Below are positions 45,806 through 55,292 of a stretch of 64,000 nt of DNA, piece by piece; position 1 is the first letter of the stretch, and each line of letters opens with the position of its first letter. A program made the translations under genes and the position numbers. The stretch comes from CBDCTM01 sp965222005 (GTDB taxonomy: Bacteria; Bacteroidota; Bacteroidia; Chitinophagales; Saprospiraceae): contig OZ244935.1 of the NCBI GenBank assembly GCA_965222005.1, positions 3,038,001 through 3,102,000 of the forward strand, written 5' to 3'. The notes under the pieces were generated by a model. The model made no database searches. It was given only the letters and a program-made list of their open reading frames with translations, and was not told where the DNA came from.

Positions 45806-46489
45806 TTATTGTTTTGAAGAAGAAGTAGCCAGCGGGCTGTCAGGCGGTCCACTGTCATTCGCTCTTTTAAAATTGAAAACTTCTATTTCATTGTCGATTT
45901 TGAGCGCAAATTGATAGCTGCCAACCGGGATGTCAGCCAGATCGAGAGACAAGCGATTGTGGCCGGCAATTACCTCAGAGGAGTCATCGATCAGCAATTT
46001 TCCCAGCATATCCATAATCCGATAGCTCATCATGCCTTCTGCCTTTGAGTCGAGACTGATGGAAAAATAGCGAACAGGTTGAGTGCTGCTGAGCGATTTG
46101 ATGGCGAAAAGCTGGTCAGAAGTGTACTTGCTAATGACGATGGTATGTGAGATTTGCATTTTGCCATCATAGTCAACCTGCAAAAGCCTGTAATAGGCCC
46201 TGTCTGCTTTTTGGGAAAGGTCCGTACAACGATATTGTCGGGTGTCTATAGAATTCCCATTTCCCTCGATTTGTACAACCCGCTCGAATTTGAAGCCGTC
46301 CAGGCTGCGCTCTACCAGAAAAAAATGGTTATTGTGCTCACTATGCGTACTCCAATTCAATACCACTATATTGTTTTGATAACTGCCGTAAAGCTCTTCA
46401 GAGTAGGTGCAACCAGCCTTTGAAGACCAACTGATTGCAAGTGCAATTAACAAGAGCAGGGAAGATTTGGAGAGGAAAGTGCGAATCAT
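45806..46489 (-). CDS. Small secreted protein with T9SS-like C-terminal beta domain
   Basis: The 227-residue protein has a signal peptide (ending SWSSKAG). A fibronectin-like segment follows (LNWSTHSEHNNHFFLVERSLDGFKFERV ... AYYRLLQVDYDG), the module that usually precedes T9SS sorting domains. A ~75-residue beta domain (RYFSISLDS ... SLDLADIPVGSYQFALKID ... VFNFKR) resembles type-A sorting domains but lacks the usual FPNP start. About 18 extra residues rich in Ser and Pro follow where sorting domains normally end. It may be a stand-alone carrier-less cargo or a decayed larger gene. Function unknown. Confidence 0.72.
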   Translation of the reverse strand: MIRTFLSKSSLLLLIALAISWSSKAGCTYSEELYGSYQNNIVVLNWSTHSEHNNHFFLVERSLDGFKFERVVQIEGNGNSIDTRQYRCTDLSQKADRAYYRLLQVDYDGKMQISHTIVISKYTSDQLFAIKSLSSTQPVRYFSISLDSKAEGMMSYRIMDMLGKLLIDDSSEVIAGHNRLSLDLADIPVGSYQFALKIDNEIEVFNFKRANDSGPPDSPLATSSSKQ

Positions 46490-46669
46490 TTTAACAGCTT
46501 AGAGTACGGTAGCAAATAAAATAGTTGTTATTATTATAATATATATATGGCTACGTATCAATGTTTAAAACGTTTCAATAATATTGATATTAATAAATAA
46601 ATTATTTTTACTACCCTGTTTGAGGTAGTAATTGAGCAAGGGTCGAATAAGTGAATAAGATTTTTTTAG

Positions 46670-49600
46670 CTAGGGCGTGATGCTGATATCGCCACGAAAA
46701 TGCTCGGTTTGCCCATCAATGAATTGCACCTCCACAACATATACATACACGCCTTGCTGCAAATCTTTGCCGCGATGTTGGCCATTCCAGCCTTCCGTTT
46801 CCTGATTGACATCAAAATGGGTCTTGCTAAACACAGCGCTTCCCCAACGGTCAAATATCTGCATGCTTTTGACCTTGGCAACATGGCTGCCGCCGTACAC
46901 AGTAAAATAATCATTGAACCCATCTCCGTTGGGCGTAAAGGCATTCGGAATGAATACATCCTGCTTAGGTTGGACACGTACCAGTACTTCCTTTACAGTA
47001 GTACAACCAGATTTGCTGGTTACGCTTACGGAATAAAGGGTTGTGGTAAGCGCCTCCACCACCGGGTTTGGGCAATCAGAGCAACTTAGGCCATCTGCTG
47101 GCAGCCACCGAATTTGCGCATCATGGGTCAGAAGCTGGAGCTCCAGTTGGGCTGACTTTCCTAGTTGAATCTCTATTTCTCCGGCAAGCTCAAAGGAAGC
47201 AGCTTGTACACTTTCCACCTCTACCATCCTGCTTTCCTTGCACCCACCACTGTTTATGACCACAATTTGATATAAACCACCCGGCAATTGGTCAGCCTGT
47301 GCAGTCTCAGCCACTACTTCACCGGCTTGATTGATCCACTGGAAAGTATGCTCGTCATAAATATCCTTGACATAAACGGTTGCGGCACCATCCGGAAACT
47401 GGCAAGTTGGCTGCTTTATCTGCACATCGCGGATAATATCGATGCGGCTGCCTTCTATTTCCACAGAAAGGTCTGCCTGGCATCCGTTTGCATCGGTGAC
47501 GAGGAGTTGGTAGGTGCCTGCTGCCAGATTGGTAAGGTAGCTTTCAGTAGCCCCATTGCTCCATTGTAGGCTGTAAGGCTCTACTCCGCCCAATGCCTGT
47601 ACTTCCAACATGCCTACAGCATTTCCACAATGCTCGTGCTCAATTTCCAGTAGCTGAACCTGCAATTGGCTGATGCGGGCAGTGAGTGGGTTGGCAATAG
47701 CTTCCACGGTGGTAAGGCATTCGGCACTGGAGCGTACTAGGCAAGCTACCTGCTGCCCGTTTTCCAAATCCGCCTTGCTGAATATAGCGCTGTTTTCGCC
47801 AAAGGGCTGTCCATCCACTGTCCATTGAAACTGTGGCTGTGAGCCGAGATGCTCCCCTTCAGCCGTGAAGAGGATAGTCGATCCATCACAGCTGGCAGCT
47901 TGGTCGGCGCTGATAGAGAGGCTGGGCGTTTGTAAGGCATTCACCTCAATAAGTACAGGCTCTGAAGTGACTTCGAAGAAAGTATTGCAAATGTTCGATG
48001 TAGTAAGTTTTACACTTACCAGGTCTCCGTTGTTGAGTTGATTAGTAGTGAAAACATCTTCATCATTGCCGCTGAGTTGACCATTGACAAACCATTGAAA
48101 GCTGGGCGTATCGCCAAAATCAAGCCCGATGGCCATAAAACTTACCGCCTCCCCCTCGCAGATGGAGTAGTCGCTGGGATCAATGGCAAGAGCCGGTTCG
48201 AAGGCTGGTAGTACATCCAGACTGATGATTTGAGTAGCTGTAACGGTTTCCGTAACGCAGTCAATGCTGCTGCTGATGATGCACTGCAAACTTTGGCCAT
48301 TCTGAAGATTGGAAGAAGTGAAAGTCGGTTGATTTTCACTGATACTCTGACCATCAACTTTCCAATCAAAAAGCGGCGAAGCTCCCCAATGATTGCCTGT
48401 AAGGTGAAAGGTGGCCGGCTTGCCGAAACAGATCGTCTGCTGATCAGAAACGATCGTAGCAGTGGGTGTAACCAACTCAGAAATGTGAAGGGCAATTTCA
48501 TTGGAAAAAATCACGATATCAGTGGCACAAGGATCGTCGTAAATCATCTTGACCTTTACCCGGTCCTGGTCATTGAGTTGATTGGAGGTGTAGGTGCCAG
48601 ACTCTTCTCCCGGCAGCAAATTTCCATTGACAAACCATCGGTAGCGGATGTTGGTTGCTTGATCATGACCGTGCGTGATCGCTTCGAAGCTGATGAAATC
48701 CCCGGCGCAAGCAGTACTTTGCTCGGTGGCAATTTCAATCTGAAGCTCATCAAGCGGCTGGATTTCATCCAGCAATATTGGGTTAGAGACCAGCTCAAAA
48801 GCTGCGCAATCACCAGTCAGTTCAACAATGCACTCAATCACATCGCCGTGATTGAGTTGGTCGCTGCTAAAAGTAGTAGCAGTCTCGCCAGGCAGCGGAA
48901 TGCCGTTTACAGTCCATTGATAGGTAGCTGGCAGTGGACTTTCGTCAGTCATGCACTGGAAGTTGACGGTTTGGCCATCGCAGGCTACGTTTTCATGGCA
49001 ATTGATGAGAAAATCCGGCAGAATGGATAGGGCCGGGTTGTTGACGAGGTAAAGGAGCAGGTTGCTCATCAGAGCGGGATTGTTGAAGGTGCGAATCCAG
49101 TCCTGGTCAGAAATAGTAATCACCTTGCCATGTAGTGGATTGGCAGGGCAGAAAATAAAGCCATAGTTTTTGTTTTCGTATTCGAAAAAAGGAAGAATTT
49201 GCTGATCGCCGCTGCCGTAGGTGCCATACCAAAAATAGGCCAATGAGCCAATGGCATTGGATGGATCAATATTATTGTCGGTAATAGCCATAGGTGTTAG
49301 ATCTCCCTCAGAATTGCCGTCCCATGAGAATTGACCCTCTAGCTGATCAACAAGTTTTTCAAAAAGCAAGTTGCCTGGATGTGTCAGAAGGTACTCGGAT
49401 TGGATATAAGCATTGCCGCCTTGCGCTACAAAGTCGATGATGGTTTGCTGGCGTTGGCTGCTCAGAGCGATGAGCCCGGAAGAGATAATCAAAATGTCAG
49501 CATTCTGTAGGTTGGCAAGGTCATCAAGTTCGGATTGATTAAGAATGATAGCTTGATGTCCCATTTGTTGGGCAATCTGCTTCCAGCGCATATCCATCGT

Positions 49601-49717
49601 GTGGAGTGAATGATAAGTACGACTTTCTACGATATATATATTGGCGCTAAATAATGAAGAGAAGGTAGAAAAACAAAAAACGAGAGCCAGCACATATGTT
49701 TTGGTAGATAGGTTCAT
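46670..49717 (-). CDS. Secreted multi-Ig protein with amidotransferase-like N-terminus and CHU_C terminus
   Basis: The 1015-residue protein has a signal peptide (ending SLFSA). An N-terminal ~220-residue domain (IYIVESRTYHSLHTMDMRW, ILIISSGLI, YFWYGTYGSGDQQILPFFEY) has the look of a ThuA/glutamine-amidotransferase-like fold. About five Ig-like modules follow, each with Q-W-x-V-(N/D)-G and L-x-x-G-x-x-(V/I)-x-C. There is one SprB-type module (GGVEPYSLQWSNG ... VTDANGCQADL), then a CHU_C domain (VFIPNAFTPNGDGFNDYFTVYGG). It is exported by T9SS and probably surface-attached. Role unknown. Confidence 0.88.
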   Translation of the reverse strand: MNLSTKTYVLALVFCFSTFSSLFSANIYIVESRTYHSLHTMDMRWKQIAQQMGHQAIILNQSELDDLANLQNADILIISSGLIALSSQRQQTIIDFVAQGGNAYIQSEYLLTHPGNLLFEKLVDQLEGQFSWDGNSEGDLTPMAITDNNIDPSNAIGSLAYFWYGTYGSGDQQILPFFEYENKNYGFIFCPANPLHGKVITISDQDWIRTFNNPALMSNLLLYLVNNPALSILPDFLINCHENVACDGQTVNFQCMTDESPLPATYQWTVNGIPLPGETATTFSSDQLNHGDVIECIVELTGDCAAFELVSNPILLDEIQPLDELQIEIATEQSTACAGDFISFEAITHGHDQATNIRYRWFVNGNLLPGEESGTYTSNQLNDQDRVKVKMIYDDPCATDIVIFSNEIALHISELVTPTATIVSDQQTICFGKPATFHLTGNHWGASPLFDWKVDGQSISENQPTFTSSNLQNGQSLQCIISSSIDCVTETVTATQIISLDVLPAFEPALAIDPSDYSICEGEAVSFMAIGLDFGDTPSFQWFVNGQLSGNDEDVFTTNQLNNGDLVSVKLTTSNICNTFFEVTSEPVLIEVNALQTPSLSISADQAASCDGSTILFTAEGEHLGSQPQFQWTVDGQPFGENSAIFSKADLENGQQVACLVRSSAECLTTVEAIANPLTARISQLQVQLLEIEHEHCGNAVGMLEVQALGGVEPYSLQWSNGATESYLTNLAAGTYQLLVTDANGCQADLSVEIEGSRIDIIRDVQIKQPTCQFPDGAATVYVKDIYDEHTFQWINQAGEVVAETAQADQLPGGLYQIVVINSGGCKESRMVEVESVQAASFELAGEIEIQLGKSAQLELQLLTHDAQIRWLPADGLSCSDCPNPVVEALTTTLYSVSVTSKSGCTTVKEVLVRVQPKQDVFIPNAFTPNGDGFNDYFTVYGGSHVAKVKSMQIFDRWGSAVFSKTHFDVNQETEGWNGQHRGKDLQQGVYVYVVEVQFIDGQTEHFRGDISITP

Positions 49718-49819
49718 GGGTGTTGGGACGTTCGGTTAAGATTGTAAGATTGTAAGTTTCGGGAGGAAGTCGTGTACCTGAGAGGTGGGGTAGGAAGGTG
49801 GCTTGGTTTGGTATGAAAA

Positions 49820-49827
49820 CAAAAATA
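49820..49827 (-). promoter_or_regulatory. -7 box (TATTTTTG) for the CHU_C protein gene
   Basis: The minus-strand sequence TATTTTTG matches TAnnTTTG, 103 bp upstream of the ATG at 49717. Confidence 0.3.
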
Positions 49828-50155
49828 ACGGAATTAAGACTACGCGGCAAGTAGAAATGCTGATTGGCAAGAGCGGAAAGGGAATTTGTGTGACAGCCTA
49901 TTGGGATAGCAGCCCGGAGAAAAGGCAGGGAAGCGCTGCATTTTGGTTTGGTAAATATGACATTAAAATATACTAAATTTTTAATTGTTTATTGAATCTG
50001 CGTCCCTCCTTTTTCGAATGAACAGGGATTGAGTCAAAAATAATCGGGAATATGGAAAACAATAGAAGATATGTATTTGTGTGACAGGCAAAATAAGCAA
50101 AGTCTTGCTTTTTGCTCCTATGCATCAAACAATTTGCTGAAAAAATGTGATCAAA
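49828..50155. other. Gene-free AT-rich intergenic stretch
   Basis: I see no credible ORF or terminator here. A short sequence ATTTGTGTGACAG occurs twice in direct orientation (about 49885 and 50074). Confidence 0.5.
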
Positions 50156-50422
50156 TTATCGGCCGCCCTGCCAAAAGGACTGTATTTTTTGAATGACGGA
50201 TCTGGCAGACCTGCCCAGCAAAGAACCGGCAGGCCGGAAAGGCTGCTCCGGGCCTTGGTACAGCTCTCGCAAATGATAGTACGATTGCTCAAAGAGGGAG
50301 GAGTGGGAAACAAAGCCATCTTTTTGGTAATGGGAATTGGCGAGGCCTTTGAGCTGGTACATTTCACGATCCGTCAGGGCGAAGGAAGAAAAACGATCGA
50401 TGGAATGGCTCAATTTGGACAT
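50156..50422 (-). CDS. Small protein with RiPP-leader-like N-terminus (88 aa)
   Basis: The 88-residue minus-strand frame has an N-terminus MSKLSHSIDRFSSF followed by ALTDREMYQLKGLANSHY. This resembles the leader pattern (F-x-x-x-x-L-x-x-x-E-M-x-x-I/L-K-G) of Bacteroidota peptide precursors, though the usual GG is GL here. The rest is rich in Ser, Tyr and His and basic at the end. A perfect -7 box lies 35 bp upstream. Other frames overlap this region, and no modification or export genes are adjacent, so both its reality and its nature are uncertain. Confidence 0.4.
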   Translation of the reverse strand: MSKLSHSIDRFSSFALTDREMYQLKGLANSHYQKDGFVSHSSLFEQSYYHLRELYQGPEQPFRPAGSLLGRSARSVIQKIQSFWQGGR

Positions 50423-50456
50423 GGGAGTGCAGTTTGCTATGGTTACCTATTCGTAA

Positions 50457-50464
50457 CAAATATA
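50457..50464 (-). promoter_or_regulatory. -7 box (TATATTTG) for the small minus-strand gene
   Basis: On the minus strand TATATTTG matches TAnnTTTG exactly, 35 bp upstream of the ATG at 50422. A -33 element at standard spacing is not evident. Confidence 0.4.
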
Positions 50465-50514
50465 ATTTATTCCCACAAAAAAGAAAAAGCCAAAAGAAAA
50501 TATCCTTCAAATCC

Positions 50515-51762
50515 TTAAAACACCACCTTTTTCTTGACCGTTTTTTTACCACGCAGCACTTCCACTTCGGTGCTATCACCTGCATTAAATTTACTTAAAC
50601 CCTCCATGTAGCCGTAAATATCCTTCACCTCTACCTCCCCGATGCGAACCACTATGTCTCCATCCTCCAGACCTGCCTTGTGGGCTGTCCGTCCTTCGAT
50701 CACCGAATCGATGCGCATACCTTTTCCGGTGTACACATAATCGGGCATTACGCCCAACGTCACTTTGAATTTTGCGGCCTGCTGTCCCTCGGGTTGCTTG
50801 GTTTTGCTAAAAGCTATCCGCCCTTTTTCATCCACTGCTTCAATGAGTGCTATCATAAAATCTGTAAGCTGCTGGATGCCTTCATAATTCACCAGGTGGC
50901 TGTCATCAGAAGGTTTGTGATAATCGGTATGCTGGCCGGTGAAAAACTGCAACACCGGAATATCTTTTTTGTAAAAAGAAGTATGATCGGAAGGGCCGAT
51001 ACCACTTTCGCTGGACTTGGTTTGCAGGTCGGACTGCTCATCCAATTGGCGGATTACCTCTTTCCAAACGGGCGATGTGCCGGTACCATTGATGGCCACT
51101 ACCTTCTCCTCATTGAGCCTCCCAACCATGTCCATATTAAGCATATAGTTGATCGATTTGATATCGATGGTTGGGTGCTCGGCGAAATATTTGGAACCAA
51201 AAAGCCCCAGCTCCTCACCCGAAAAGGCAATAAAGAGGTAATTATTTCGGGTAGCTTTTCCAGCTTTCAGCTGCGCAGCAATATTGAAAAGCGCTGCCGT
51301 ACCGCTGGCATTGTCATCAGCGCCATTGTGGATGGTGGGTTCACCGGCATGCAGCGAACCAGAGCCGTCGCCTCCACTGCCCAGGTGATCGTAATGAGCA
51401 CCGATCACTACAGTAGTAGCAGCGCCATTGTCGAGCAGTGCCACCACATTTTTGCCATTACCTTCCCGGGCAGCCTTATGATCGGCAGCATGCGGGTTGA
51501 CCATTTCTTTGAACGGAAAAGACTGAAACCAGCTGCCTTTATCACCTGCGGGGCTGAGGCCGAGCTCTTCAAAGCGATGGGCAATATATTGAGCGGCCAA
51601 TGCTTCGCCTTTACTTCCCGTCATTCGCCCTTCCAGCAAATCAGAAGCCAGGTAGATGACATCCACACGCAAATCCTGCAGTGCAATAGCGCGATCCTGA
51701 GCCAGGCCGATTTCAGCCAGTAGGAGCAAAGCCAGTAGGGAAAAAAATTGAAGTAGTCTCAT
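50515..51762 (-). CDS. M28 family zinc aminopeptidase with C-terminal PDZ domain
   Basis: The 415-residue protein has a signal peptide (ending IGLAQ). The M28 domain shows GAHYDHLGSGG (zinc His and Asp), NGADDNASGTAAL (bridging Asp), FSGEELGLFGS (catalytic Glu and zinc Glu), MLNMDMVGRL (Asp) and the late GPSDHTSFYKKDIPVLQFFTG (His). A PDZ domain follows from about residue 325 (VTLGVMPDYVYTGKGMRIDSV ... AGLEDGDIVVRIGEVEV). It removes N-terminal residues from peptides in the periplasm or outside. A -7 box lies 29 bp upstream. Confidence 0.93.
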   Translation of the reverse strand: MRLLQFFSLLALLLLAEIGLAQDRAIALQDLRVDVIYLASDLLEGRMTGSKGEALAAQYIAHRFEELGLSPAGDKGSWFQSFPFKEMVNPHAADHKAAREGNGKNVVALLDNGAATTVVIGAHYDHLGSGGDGSGSLHAGEPTIHNGADDNASGTAALFNIAAQLKAGKATRNNYLFIAFSGEELGLFGSKYFAEHPTIDIKSINYMLNMDMVGRLNEEKVVAINGTGTSPVWKEVIRQLDEQSDLQTKSSESGIGPSDHTSFYKKDIPVLQFFTGQHTDYHKPSDDSHLVNYEGIQQLTDFMIALIEAVDEKGRIAFSKTKQPEGQQAAKFKVTLGVMPDYVYTGKGMRIDSVIEGRTAHKAGLEDGDIVVRIGEVEVKDIYGYMEGLSKFNAGDSTEVEVLRGKKTVKKKVVF

Positions 51763-51790
51763 ACATGAAGTTTTTTGATTAGAAGACCTG

Positions 51791-51798
51791 CAAAATTA
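51791..51798 (-). promoter_or_regulatory. -7 box (TAATTTTG) for the M28 peptidase gene
   Basis: The minus-strand sequence TAATTTTG matches TAnnTTTG and ends 28 bp before the ATG at 51762. Confidence 0.4.
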
Positions 51799-51959
51799 AC
51801 GTTTGTAAAGGGGAATTTGATAAGCTTTGCTCAATTTTAACCCATTGCTAACGCTTCCTGCCAGCTTGGCCCGCTCAATTCTTTAAAAAACCAGGCATTC
51901 TGCGTATATTCAACATGCAAAAATTCTGACAATCCTCCATTTTTTAAACAACACACCCA

Positions 51960-54551
51960 ATGCGGATTTATTTATTACTCCTCCTGGCTTTGTCATTTTT
52001 TGGCAGCCTGGCTGCCCAGCAAAACCACTGGCATGCGGATGGCGATGCACTTGATGGACAAGCTGTCAAGCCATTGTCCGGGCAGCCCGGCAGCCTGGTA
52101 GCTAAATGGCGCAGTAGCCTTAGCGATTTGCCTGCCGGCGATGCCATCGAAGGAGATTTTATCGGCCAGATGATCTTTAGTCCCGATGGTGAGCAGGTAT
52201 GGATACTTCATAGGTTAACGGATAATATTACCGTTTTCGATTTTCAAACCAAAGCTATCCTCGCCAATATCGAAGCAGGTGACATGCCACTCGCTATTGC
52301 CATGACGGACAGCTTTGCCATCGTAGCCGCCTATAATGACAACGCAGCACGCATCATCCGGCTGGCCGATTTTAGTACCGCTGCCGTAATACCAACGGCT
52401 GCCCAGCCCTGTTTTGTAAAAACCAGCCCCGGTGGTCAGTACGCCTACGTGAGCTGTGATGAGGGAGATGTCTGCGAGATGATTAATTTGGCCACATTGG
52501 AAAAAGAACGGACCATCTCCGATTTTCCAGTATTCCTGCAAAAATTCTCCTTTATCACTTCCAATACCCGCAGTACAATTTACTATTCTTCCTTTGGCGT
52601 AGCGCCCGACAATAGCTATCTCATCAATGGCGGCGGAGATCAGATTTGCTTTTACGAAACAGCAACGGGCCAGCAAATTGATTGCCTTGCCGACTACGAC
52701 GGCTTGTCCCATATCGGCCTATCCGGGGATGGTGGCAGGTTTGTAGCCGTCGCCTCACTGGGTATGCCCAACAGCCAGCGAATTATCCAGATTGATGTAG
52801 CCAGCCGGGTTGTGACGGCCGAAGTGCCTGTACCCGCCGGGCTCAATGTGTATAGCCTTTACAGCGACCTGGCCGTCAATGCAGATGGCTCCAAAGCATA
52901 TATTCCACTGAGCGGCAATCAGAGCGGAATTGTTCGCTTTGCCAACGAGGATGTACAAATTCTCAGCAGTCCCCGCACTCCCAGCTGGATGGCCGCCAGC
53001 CCCGATCACCAGTATGCGATAAGCGGAGGCTACTACTTGTCCGTCATCGATTTCAATACCGATGCGGTAGTAAACCAGCTGCCTGGTCGCCCCATCCAGA
53101 ATGGAGCTGTTGCTGCGCAGGGCAACCGCTTTGTGGCAGCCGATCCGCTGCGTTATGAGGGCATTTATTTTTACAATTACAACAACCCTGCGCAAATTCA
53201 ATTTGAAGACGAACTCCTTACAGGCTCCGAATTGGAAGCCGATGCCAGCTATTCTGTACAGTTTACGCCCGATGAGCAAAAGGCAATAGTAGTCAACAGT
53301 ATATCGCGCACCATCTCGGTGATCGATATGCAAAACGAGCAACTGGAAGCCATCGTTCCGCTGGGTGCATCGGAGATTTATCATGTAACCATCACCCACG
53401 ATTCCCGCTATGCGCTAATAGCACAGCGCCAACTCAACCAGGTAGCCATCGTGGATTTGGAAAGTTATGAAGTGGTGGCTGCGGTGCCGAGTGGAGGCGA
53501 AAAACCCGACAATATTGTACTCAGCCAGGATGGGCAGCAAGCTTATGTACTCAATGCCGGTGGAGCAGATCGTATCGGCCTGCTCCAGGTAGATGGAGCG
53601 AACAGCAGCCTGGATTTGGCTATTGATGGGGGCAATACAGGAGTGAGCTGGACCAATTTCGGCATCCGCTCAGAGATGCGCATCCACCCGGAAGGAGCAA
53701 TCGGACTGGTGGCAGCCTCTTTCAGCGATGCGATCAATGTAATCGATTTGGAAAACAAGCAGTTGGGCAATTCCATCTCCATTGAAGGCTTTGCACTACA
53801 GATAGCCTATTCGAGTGATGGCCAGTTTGCGGCAGTTACCTTGAAAAACGAGGGTGCAGTAGCATTGCTTTACATCGAAAACGGGGCAGTGGCACTGGCC
53901 GGAAGAATCGAAAACATTCCCAATCCGACCCGCATTTCCTATGATCCTGTTGCCAAGCTCTTCGCAGTATGCAGTCAGGATGACGGCTTGCTGTATTTCA
54001 TTGATCCGATGGAGCAGCAGCTTGTGGATACAGAAAGCTTTGCCAACCGAACACCCATAGCAGTGGATTTTCACAGCTCTGGGAGGCGCTATTTGTTGTT
54101 GCGTTCGGATGATAGTGCGCTGCCGCATCAAATCCATTTTGGTGAAGAAGTGTATGAGTTTGAACAAACGCCTATTCATCATTTTGCCCACAGCTCCAGC
54201 GGAAAGTGGCTGGGTGTGTGTTTGTTGGGAGCTGATCGGTTGCTGGTAGCATCAGGAGAGCCGGTGGGGCTGAAAGAGATTGCTCTTCATGCGGTGTATA
54301 AGTATCATTTGTACCCAAACCCTGCAAAGGATCGCTTGCGTTTTGAACCGCTCGCTGAACCGCTGGAGGGCCGGAAAGCTTTGCTTAGCCTGTACAATGC
54401 GCAGGGCCGGCTGCTGAAGAGTATTGGCGGGTTGAGTGTGCTCGGCTTTGATATTTCTGTGGCTGATTTGCCGCAGGGCAGCTATGGGTACCGGCTCAAT
54501 GATAAGCAGGGAGCCTTGCTGGGCAGTGGAACATTTTTGATCAATAGATAG
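51960..54551 (+). CDS. YncE-like beta-propeller protein with T9SS sorting domain
   Basis: The 863-residue protein has a signal peptide (ending FGSLAAQ). Repeated blades of the YVTN/YncE type each carry D-x-x-x-x-x-V-A-x-x-x-x-G/S-x-x-P and S-x-D-G-x-x-A-x-V strands (for example FSPDGEQVWILHR, NADGSKAYIPLSG, FTPDEQKAIVVNS, ISVIDMQNEQLEAIVPLG, LSQDGQQAYVLNAGG), filling about residues 45-760. The C-terminus is a T9SS type-A domain (YHLYPNPAKDRLRFE ... SGTFLINR). It is secreted and probably acts as a binding scaffold; no catalytic motif is seen. The next gene starts 11 bp downstream, suggesting co-transcription. Confidence 0.88.
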   Translation: MRIYLLLLLALSFFGSLAAQQNHWHADGDALDGQAVKPLSGQPGSLVAKWRSSLSDLPAGDAIEGDFIGQMIFSPDGEQVWILHRLTDNITVFDFQTKAILANIEAGDMPLAIAMTDSFAIVAAYNDNAARIIRLADFSTAAVIPTAAQPCFVKTSPGGQYAYVSCDEGDVCEMINLATLEKERTISDFPVFLQKFSFITSNTRSTIYYSSFGVAPDNSYLINGGGDQICFYETATGQQIDCLADYDGLSHIGLSGDGGRFVAVASLGMPNSQRIIQIDVASRVVTAEVPVPAGLNVYSLYSDLAVNADGSKAYIPLSGNQSGIVRFANEDVQILSSPRTPSWMAASPDHQYAISGGYYLSVIDFNTDAVVNQLPGRPIQNGAVAAQGNRFVAADPLRYEGIYFYNYNNPAQIQFEDELLTGSELEADASYSVQFTPDEQKAIVVNSISRTISVIDMQNEQLEAIVPLGASEIYHVTITHDSRYALIAQRQLNQVAIVDLESYEVVAAVPSGGEKPDNIVLSQDGQQAYVLNAGGADRIGLLQVDGANSSLDLAIDGGNTGVSWTNFGIRSEMRIHPEGAIGLVAASFSDAINVIDLENKQLGNSISIEGFALQIAYSSDGQFAAVTLKNEGAVALLYIENGAVALAGRIENIPNPTRISYDPVAKLFAVCSQDDGLLYFIDPMEQQLVDTESFANRTPIAVDFHSSGRRYLLLRSDDSALPHQIHFGEEVYEFEQTPIHHFAHSSSGKWLGVCLLGADRLLVASGEPVGLKEIALHAVYKYHLYPNPAKDRLRFEPLAEPLEGRKALLSLYNAQGRLLKSIGGLSVLGFDISVADLPQGSYGYRLNDKQGALLGSGTFLINR

Positions 54552-54562
54552 TAGAAACAGCC

Positions 54563-55264
54563 ATGCAACTCCATTGTCCTGAATGCCAAAATACTATTGA
54601 AGCCGATGATGTGAATTTGGTAAAAACGATTGCCAAATGCAAAAGCTGTAATAATATTTTTGAATTTACGCAGCAGCTGAAGGAAGCCTCGCTGCCCGTT
54701 AGATATCGGGAAGAGATCAGCATTCCTCAAGGTATTGAAGTGCTGAAATTGCAAAGTGAGCTGGAGATTATGATCAAATGGCGGCGATCGGCACAGTATT
54801 TTACCTTCTTTTTTGCTATCTTTTGGAACGTCTTCGTCTTTTTCTTTTCCCTATTTGTTATAGCGACAGGGGATTGGTTTCCGATAGTGTTCATGGTACC
54901 CTTTTGGCTGGCCGGAGGTTGGCTTTTTTATTATAGTATTAGCTTAATGGTCAATACTACGTATATTACAGCCGATGACCGAAAATTGACTGTTATTCAT
55001 AAGCCGATTAACTTTTTGATACAAAAAGATCAGTATTTTGGTGTAGATGAAATAAAACAGCTTTTCGCCCGTCGCTACAAATCCGGCGAGGTAAACGATC
55101 GGCCAATATACGCCTACGCCGTTGACCTGATCTTAAAAAATGGTGAAACAGTCACACTCATTAAAGAGTTACATTCGCCCGAATATGCCCGATTTATTGA
55201 GCAGGAGTTCGAAAACTATCTCGGTATTGCAGATGTGCCGGTAAAAGAAGAATTTGGGTTTTAA
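54563..55264 (+). CDS. Zinc-ribbon membrane protein of unknown function
   Basis: The 233-residue protein starts with an MJ0042-like zinc ribbon (CPEC ... CKSC, residues 5-35). A linker leads to two adjacent membrane segments (about 80-135: FTFFFAIFWNVFVFFFSLFVIA and FMVPFWLAGGWLFYYSISL). The last ~95 residues form a cytoplasmic beta-rich domain (TYITADDRKLTVIHKPI ... IKELHSPEYARFIEQEF) resembling PH-like domains of similar membrane proteins. Function unknown; it sits 11 bp after the propeller gene and 28 bp before a subtilase gene, so the three may form an operon. Confidence 0.8.
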   Translation: MQLHCPECQNTIEADDVNLVKTIAKCKSCNNIFEFTQQLKEASLPVRYREEISIPQGIEVLKLQSELEIMIKWRRSAQYFTFFFAIFWNVFVFFFSLFVIATGDWFPIVFMVPFWLAGGWLFYYSISLMVNTTYITADDRKLTVIHKPINFLIQKDQYFGVDEIKQLFARRYKSGEVNDRPIYAYAVDLILKNGETVTLIKELHSPEYARFIEQEFENYLGIADVPVKEEFGF

Positions 55265-55292
55265 ACCCAATCAAACACTAAAATCCTTAAGC

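Noticed and set aside
50147..50518. Plus-strand 123-codon ORF
   Set aside because: No promoter box or recognisable domain; the overlapping minus-strand frame has a better N-terminus and an exact -7 box upstream.
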